From Streptomyces sp. NBC_00102 (lineage in GTDB: Bacteria > Actinomycetota > Actinomycetes > Streptomycetales > Streptomycetaceae): 64,000 nucleotides of DNA. The notes below the pieces were generated by a model, which was not told the DNA's origin, made no database searches, and saw nothing but the letters and a program-made list of their open reading frames with translations. Made by a program: the position numbers and the translations under genes. This document shows, one piece after another, positions 59,190 to 64,000 of this stretch. Numbering within the stretch: the first letter of the stretch is position 1; each line of letters begins with the position of its first letter. The stretch covers positions 1 through 64,000 of the forward strand of contig NZ_JAPEMC010000003.1 of NCBI RefSeq assembly GCF_026343115.1, written 5' to 3'.

Positions 59190-61229
59190 ATGACCCCCGT
59201 GATGGGCAACCCACCCGCCGTCACGACCAGTTTCATCGGCAGACACGGTGAGCTGGACCGGACCGAGCGGGCACTGGACGAATACCGGCTGGTCACACTC
59301 ACGGGCCCCGGCGGCATAGGCAAGAGCCGGCTCGCGCTCCACGTCGCGGACCGAATAGCCGCTCGTTACCCGGGTGGTGTGTGCTGGGCCGATCTCTCGC
59401 ACCTGCACGGTGACGCGTCGCTGACGACTGCCGTCTGCGACGCCGTCGGTCTGCTGGACCACAGTCGGCGCCGCCCCGTGGAGGCGCTGAGCGAGTGGCT
59501 CGCGGACCAGCGCCTGCTGCTCGTCCTGGACTGCTGCGAACGGGTCCTGCCGGCCTGCCGTGCTCTGGTGGAGCCGCTGCTGGCCGCTGCGCCCGGGCTC
59601 GGAGTGCTCGCGACCAGCCGGGAGCCCCTGGACGTGGCGGGCGAGTACACGGTGGACGTGCCACCGCTGGCCACCGGGAGCGACGCTCAGCGCCTCTTCC
59701 GCGAGCGGGCCGTGCTCACCGCTCCGTCCCGGCGGCTCGACACGCCTCGGGCAGTGGCGGCCGTGGGGGAGATCTGCCGACGTCTGGAGGGCATCCCGCT
59801 CGCCGTGGAACTCGCCTGCGCCCGGTTGCGGGAGTCCGAGGTGGAGGAACTCCTGGAACTGCTCGCTTCGCGACTCGACACGCTCGTGGACGAGACGACC
59901 TGGCCCCGGCGCCACCGGGCGCTGCGGACCACGATCGGCTGGAGCCACGAGCTGTGCACACCGCTCGAACGCCTGCTGTGGGCCCGGCTCTCCGTCTTCA
60001 ACGGCGGGATCAGGCTGGCGGATGCCCAGGTGGTCTGCTCCGGCGGACCGCTCACGCCGGACGAGGTGGCGCGCGGTCTGGAGAGGCTCGCCGCGCAGTC
60101 GGTGCTCCAGCGGGACGGCGCCGGCTACCGCATGCTCGACACGCTTCGCGAGTACGGCGCCATGTGGCTGAGGGAGCTGGCGGAGGACGGGGTGCTCGCC
60201 GACCGGCACGCCGCGCACTTCGCCGATGTCACCGACCAGTCGCACCGTGGGTGGCTGAGCCGCCGTCAACTCGCGCGCTACCGGCGCATGGACGAGTGCC
60301 ACACGGACCTGTCGGCCGCCCTGGACCATCTCCTCGTGGCCTCACCCGCCCTGGCCCTGCGCATGGCGGGGCAGGCCGGGCTGTTCTGGAGCTGCTGCGG
60401 CCACCTCCACCAGGCGCGTTCGTACCTGGAGCGGGTGCTCGTCCTGCACCCGGCCGGAGGCAGGGACCGGACCCGGGCCCTGTGGGCGCTCGGTGTCACG
60501 CTCACCCTCCAGGGAGACCATGGGGCGGCGTCGGAGGTCGGTGAGGAGTGCGCCCGTTCCGCTCGGGAGGACGCGGATGCTGAATCGATCCTCTCCGCCG
60601 CGCACACGGTGAGTTTCAATCACCTCATGGCGGGACGGCCGCAGGAGGCGCTGGCGGTGAGCGACGGCGCGCTGCGCGAGCTCCCGGTGGAACCCGCCGT
60701 CGCTCCGTCCGTCCTGCGCTGCCGGGTGATACGGCTGTTCGCGCTGACGGCCCAGGGCCGGCTGGACGAGGCGTACGAGGACGCCGTCGGACTCCAGCGG
60801 ATCAGTCTGGAGTACGGGGACCGTTGGGCACGCGGCTACGCGGACCACCAACTGGCGCTCATACACATGATGCACGGCCGCCCGCAGGACGCGGAGGTCC
60901 ATGCCCGCGCCATGCTCACCAGCAAGCACCAGCTCCGGGACAGTCTCGGGATCGCGCTCGCGCTCGATCTGCTCGCCGGCGCCATCGCCGCCCAGGGCGA
61001 CGGCGTGGGTGCGGCGCGCACCCTGGGAACGGGGCAGACCTTCTGGCGGATGGTCGGTCACCCGCACCGCGGCACACCGGAGCTGGGGGCGATCCGCGAC
61101 CGGTGGGAGCGCCTCGCGCGCGAGGCGGCCGGCCATTCGGCGTACGAAACGGCCTACGACCGGGCGCTCAGGGACAGCGCGGAACACGGGCTGGCCCACG
61201 CGCTGCGCCCCGAGCGGCATCGGGCATGA
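59190..61229 (+). CDS. NB-ARC (STAND) ATPase without a recognisable output domain
   Basis: The product is 679 residues from ATG 59190, with GGGGGAGG just upstream. The NB-ARC part has Walker A LTGPGGIGKSRLALHVADRI near residue 35, Walker B LLVLDCCERVLP near 110, then the ARC helices (GIPLAVELACARLRESEVEE) and a winged-helix (LWARLSVFNGGIRLADAQVV). From about residue 380 TPR-like helices run to the end. AfsR-type regulators have the same core plus a SARP domain, and LuxR-LAL proteins a C-terminal HTH; neither is seen here. Its effector is unclear. Confidence 0.82.
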   Translation: MTPVMGNPPAVTTSFIGRHGELDRTERALDEYRLVTLTGPGGIGKSRLALHVADRIAARYPGGVCWADLSHLHGDASLTTAVCDAVGLLDHSRRRPVEALSEWLADQRLLLVLDCCERVLPACRALVEPLLAAAPGLGVLATSREPLDVAGEYTVDVPPLATGSDAQRLFRERAVLTAPSRRLDTPRAVAAVGEICRRLEGIPLAVELACARLRESEVEELLELLASRLDTLVDETTWPRRHRALRTTIGWSHELCTPLERLLWARLSVFNGGIRLADAQVVCSGGPLTPDEVARGLERLAAQSVLQRDGAGYRMLDTLREYGAMWLRELAEDGVLADRHAAHFADVTDQSHRGWLSRRQLARYRRMDECHTDLSAALDHLLVASPALALRMAGQAGLFWSCCGHLHQARSYLERVLVLHPAGGRDRTRALWALGVTLTLQGDHGAASEVGEECARSAREDADAESILSAAHTVSFNHLMAGRPQEALAVSDGALRELPVEPAVAPSVLRCRVIRLFALTAQGRLDEAYEDAVGLQRISLEYGDRWARGYADHQLALIHMMHGRPQDAEVHARAMLTSKHQLRDSLGIALALDLLAGAIAAQGDGVGAARTLGTGQTFWRMVGHPHRGTPELGAIRDRWERLAREAAGHSAYETAYDRALRDSAEHGLAHALRPERHRA

Positions 61230-61348
61230 CACGTTTCCCGCACCCCGGGCGGCGGGCGGCCGGGCAGGCAGGCCGGGCGGCCGGACTCAGCCCATCGGCC
61301 CGCCCATCGGCCGGCGCGTCGTCGGGCACGGAACGGTCGGAGAAACAG

Positions 61349-61386
61349 CGATTCGGTGGCGCGCCTGGCGGCCCACCACCGAATCG
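61349..61386. terminator. hairpin between convergent genes
   Basis: CGATTCGGTGG pairs with CCACCGAATCG around a 16-base spacer, between the NB-ARC gene (plus, ends 61229) and the PepSY gene (minus, ends 61405). Confidence 0.6.
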
Positions 61387-61404
61387 GTGCTGACGGTCGG
61401 AAAA

Positions 61405-62238
61405 TCAGTTCTCTTCGGTCTTCTCGGTCACTTCGGCGACGATCGTTCCCTTAGCCGCGTCGATCTCGAAGTCGGTCTGGTTCCAGGAGGAGTCCACGAC
61501 ATCGACCTGCCAGACGAGAACGTCGTCGTCGTTCTCCTCCAGCCCGATCGAGGTGACCCATCCCTTCTGCTTGTCGGTGGCGACCTTCGCCGCCTGCTCC
61601 GGCGTCTGGGTGGCCTTGCCGATCATGTCGGCCAGCCGGCTCTTGTCGTCGGCGTCCTGGTTGTCGTCCTCGGTGGTGTCGAGGACCTTGCCGGTCACCG
61701 CGTTGATTCGGACGGTGTGCGCGGTGCCGTCCTCCTCGGCGACCTCAGCGACCCACTCGGGGTCGCTGGGGCTGCCCGTGGGGCTGGGGCTGCCCGTGGG
61801 GCTGGGACTGCCGGTCGGGCTGGGACTGCCGGTCGGGCTCGGGCTGCCGGTCGGGCTCGGGCTGCCACTGGCGTTGTCATCGTCGTCGAGCCCGCCGAGC
61901 TCCAGGTCGACCAGCTTGCTGCCCGAGACCGCGCCCACCGCGGTCTTGGCCGCCTTGTCGAAGGTGATCTTCGTGACGTCGAGGACGTCCTTGCGCTTCT
62001 GCTGCTCCTCGCTCAGCTTGGTCGGGGACGGGCTGGCGGTGGGAGACGGACTGGTGGTCGCCTGGTGCGGTACGACCTTCGCGGCCTCCGAGGTGGCCGA
62101 CGGCGACACGGAGTCACTGTCCGTTCCGCAGCCCGTCACCATCGCCGAGGCGACGACTGCGCATACGACGGCGCCGACCGCGCGGAGGGTGCGGGCACGC
62201 GAGAAGACACGGTTCGCCTGTGGGGGATCAAGTCTCAT
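61405..62238 (-). CDS. PepSY-domain lipoprotein with SPSPTG repeats
   Basis: The product is 277 residues. A lipoprotein signal ends in MVTGCGTD (Cys near residue 37). Two PepSY-like units follow (VLDVTKITFDKAAKTAVGAV around residue 85, and KATQTPEQAAKVATDKQKGW near 208). They flank a low-complexity linker with six SPSPTG-type repeats encoded by an 18-bp DNA repeat (about 61765-61868), which is prone to copy-number change. PepSY domains often inhibit proteases or sense envelope state; here it is an outward-facing lipid-anchored protein. The extended C-terminus has TVRINAVTGKVLDTTEDDNQ. Confidence 0.82.
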   Translation of the reverse strand: MRLDPPQANRVFSRARTLRAVGAVVCAVVASAMVTGCGTDSDSVSPSATSEAAKVVPHQATTSPSPTASPSPTKLSEEQQKRKDVLDVTKITFDKAAKTAVGAVSGSKLVDLELGGLDDDDNASGSPSPTGSPSPTGSPSPTGSPSPTGSPSPTGSPSDPEWVAEVAEEDGTAHTVRINAVTGKVLDTTEDDNQDADDKSRLADMIGKATQTPEQAAKVATDKQKGWVTSIGLEENDDDVLVWQVDVVDSSWNQTDFEIDAAKGTIVAEVTEKTEEN

Positions 62239-62458
62239 GTGCGCATGCCTAGCCCGGCGGGCGAACAGTCATGTGATGCCCCTCCGGCGAGTCACCCGAT
62301 CGACCGGGCCGCTCCGCCCGTTGGGCCCGATCGCGCCGTGGTTCCGTTCCGGACAACGATGTCCGGGCTCCGGCCACGGCCGGAAGGGCGCCTGGGGCGT
62401 GTCGTCGCACTGCCGTCTGCCGGGCGGCGCCCGGCACGCACGCTCGCCGCATTGTCGT

Positions 62459-62491
62459 GGTCGCCCCGATACATCCAGTATCGGGGCGACC
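62459..62491. terminator. hairpin with 14-bp perfect arms
   Basis: GGTCGCCCCGATAC pairs with GTATCGGGGCGACC around ATCCA in the 436-bp gap between the divergent PepSY and DUF6296-like genes. No T-tract follows. The rest of the gap holds no gene I can support. Confidence 0.55.
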
Positions 62492-62674
62492 CTCCGCCGT
62501 GCGATCGCACGTACCCGACGCCGCCCGGCCCGGCCTCCGGCCGACCGACGGCACTGTGACGACACGCGCTGACGACCGAACCAGCTCTTCCCTTGGTCGG
62601 GCGCCGGGCGCGAGGCTGGGAAACAATGGAATCCAAGGGGTCCGGCGTCCGTCGTGCCCGATCGGGAGGCCCAC

Positions 62675-62926
62675 ATGGACTATCCGGAACGGTTCGAGCT
62701 CATCTTCCAGACGCTCGGCGCGGAGGACGATGTCGTCGTCGTCCGGATGACCGAGCGCGCCGGGGCGGGAGGACATCCCGTGTACGAGGACGAGACCGGC
62801 ATCGTCCGCGCCGAGATCAGCGCCAGGGGCGAGGTGCGGATGCTGGCCAGTGGTGGCCACCAGGTGCCGGGCGCACCGCTGCTGGCGCGTCCGCTCAGGG
62901 GCCCGCAGACGCCCCCCGTGGAGTGA
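62675..62926 (+). CDS. small DUF6296-like protein
   Basis: The product is 83 residues with GGGAGG before ATG 62675. The text DYPERFELIFQTLGAEDDVV, GHPVYEDETGIVRAEISARG and a Pro-rich end match the short beta-rich DUF6296 proteins common in Streptomyces. No function is known. It is followed 74 bp later by the phosphatase-like gene. Confidence 0.75.
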   Translation: MDYPERFELIFQTLGAEDDVVVVRMTERAGAGGHPVYEDETGIVRAEISARGEVRMLASGGHQVPGAPLLARPLRGPQTPPVE

Positions 62927-63000
62927 GCGGCGCGGACCGGCGTGGCGGGTGCGGGAAGCGATCCGGACACCGCCCGACGGTCCCCTCGTAGAGTGCGGAC

Positions 63001-63438
63001 ATGAACGGAGCATGGAATCAGGCCGACCCGGGGGTCATGCGCCTGCCCTCGGGACGCCTTGTCCGGGGCCGGGGCCTCCGTGGGCCGCTGCCCGGGGGGC
63101 CCGCCCCGGAGTTCGCCGTACATCTCCTGGGGCGCGAGCCCGGGCCGGTGGTGTGGGAGTCGCGCTGGTTGCGCTGGCCCGACTTCCGGCTCCCGGCCGA
63201 CCGCGGTGCGGCACGGGCCCTGCTGGGCGAGGTGTGGACCCGGGCGGCGGACGAGCGGGTGGAGGTCGCCTGCGCGGGCGGCCGGGGGCGTACGGGTACG
63301 GCCCTGGCGTGTCTGGCTGTGCTGGACGGGGTGCCCCCGGAAGAGGCCGTCGCCTTCGTCCGGGAGCACTACCATCCGCGCGCGGTGGAGACCCCGTGGC
63401 AGCGGCGCTACGTCCTGCGCTTCGGGGACTCCGGGTAG
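63001..63438 (+). CDS. protein-tyrosine-phosphatase-like protein
   Basis: The product is 145 residues. The CX5R active site is visible as VEVACAGGRGRTGTALACLA (Cys near residue 90), with the conserved Ser/Thr after Arg. An N-terminal WLRWPDFRLPADRG could supply the general acid Asp. It is shorter than classical PTPs and belongs to the compact bacterial group found in actinomycetes. Its last 31 bp overlap the end of the convergent signal peptidase gene. The substrate is unknown. Confidence 0.82.
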   Translation: MNGAWNQADPGVMRLPSGRLVRGRGLRGPLPGGPAPEFAVHLLGREPGPVVWESRWLRWPDFRLPADRGAARALLGEVWTRAADERVEVACAGGRGRTGTALACLAVLDGVPPEEAVAFVREHYHPRAVETPWQRRYVLRFGDSG

Positions 63439-64000
63439 CTCGCCTCTCCGCCGGTCTCGCCGTCGCTCTCGCACCGCTCTTCGGCCTTCCGCCGCCCGCG
63501 CAGGGCGAGGAGCGGGACCGCGCCGGCGATCGCGACCGCGCCGGGGAGCGCGGCCGACTCGATCCCCGGCTGGTCGAAGGTCGCCGGGATCGGCAGGGTC
63601 GCCCAACGGCCCACCGGCCAGGCGACGACGATCGCCCGTCCGACCACCTCGCCCTCGGGGACCATTCCGCCGTTCTTGTCGTCCCGGTGGTAGCGGGAGT
63701 CGACGGATGCCTGGCGGTGGTCGCCCATCACCCAGATCTTCCCCTCGGGGACGGTCACCTTGAACCCGCCGTCCCCGCCCGGGGTGCACGCGGTGTTGCC
63801 CGGATAGACGTACGGCTCGACCAGTGCCTTGCCGTTGAGCCGGAGCGGACCGGTGCCGGAGCACTCGACCGTGTCCCCGCCCACTCCGATCACTCGCTTG
63901 ATCAGGTCCTTTTCCTCCGCCGAGGGCATCAGTCCCACGAAGGTCAGCGCCCGCTGCAGCACGTTGGGCTCCTGGGCGGCGATGCCCGCGAGCCAGCCGT
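63408..64000 (-). CDS. lepB: signal peptidase I (5' part beyond the window)
   Basis: At least 197 codons, running off the right edge. Visible family boxes are LIKRVIGVGGDTVEC (box D, with the catalytic Lys in DLIKRVIG) and WVMGDHRQASVDSRY (box E). The catalytic Ser of box B lies upstream, outside the window. A C-terminal hydrophobic segment (AALPGAVAIAGAVPLLALRG) suggests a C-terminal membrane anchor, as in the Streptomyces Sip enzymes. It removes Sec and Tat signal peptides at the outer face of the membrane. An internal ATG near 63962 is not the real start, because the frame continues upstream (LAGIAAQEPNVLQRALTFVG). Confidence 0.9.
   Translation of the reverse strand, partial: GWLAGIAAQEPNVLQRALTFVGLMPSAEEKDLIKRVIGVGGDTVECSGTGPLRLNGKALVEPYVYPGNTACTPGGDGGFKVTVPEGKIWVMGDHRQASVDSRYHRDDKNGGMVPEGEVVGRAIVVAWPVGRWATLPIPATFDQPGIESAALPGAVAIAGAVPLLALRGRRKAEERCESDGETGGEASYPESPKRRT

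Overview
The window is high-GC actinobacterial DNA, almost certainly from a Streptomyces chromosome. The evidence is strong third-position G/C bias, a chaplin-type surface protein, a lasso peptide cluster, paired XRE/TPR regulators, a SnaA/DszA-type monooxygenase operon and a TetR/ArpA-like regulator. About 0-49 kb is a mosaic accessory region with two insertion sequences, gene remnants, repeat arrays and several broken reading frames. About 50-64 kb looks like stable chromosome with intact, tightly packed genes.

Region by region: 0-5.65 kb (minus strand) holds a three-gene Wadjet/MukBEF-like cassette: a kleisin-like protein, a small partner and an SMC-like ATPase. An in-frame TAA interrupts the ATPase, and its reading frame continues off the left edge. 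6.5-10.06 kb (minus) is a tightly overlapped operon of a helix-turn-helix protein, a 724-residue protein with degenerate family-B DNA polymerase motifs, and a small HTH protein that distantly recalls Streptomyces telomere terminal proteins. An IS3-family element (10208-11488, CTC target duplication) lies just upstream. 12-19 kb carries plasmid-like debris: 12-bp periodic repeat arrays, a zinc-ribbon/HTH gene, a HTH/coiled-coil gene and a conjugation-protein-like gene. Between these lies a TetR-SDR pair with two palindromic operator candidates. 18.9-23.1 kb is a cassette with a DEAH helicase carrying helicase-associated repeats. A decayed copy of its distal part reappears at 40.5-43.1 kb, interrupted by a lipoprotein gene and a VanZ-like gene.

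24.4-29.3 kb (minus) is a complete lasso peptide cluster: precursor, cyclase, fused RRE-protease and ABC exporter, with a stem-loop between precursor and cyclase. 29.6-38.2 kb holds regulators, a GNAT enzyme, small unknown genes and a chaplin with an unusual His/Gly/Asp-rich tail. 38.5-40.4 kb encodes an alkyl sulfatase. An ISL3-family element at 43989-45617 has no target duplication and joins unrelated flanks, one of them the 3' half of a VOC gene, which suggests an IS-mediated deletion.

50-55.2 kb is a five-gene sulfur-acquisition operon: a MetQ-like lipoprotein, a DszC/SfnB-like flavoenzyme, a DszA/SnaA-like monooxygenase, MetN and MetI. It is followed by a hotdog thioesterase, an SDR gene divergent from a TetR/ArpA-like regulator coupled to a quinone oxidoreductase, an NB-ARC ATPase, a PepSY lipoprotein, a tyrosine-phosphatase-like enzyme and the start of a signal peptidase I gene at the right edge. 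Family assignments rest on motifs read by eye. No database search was possible.
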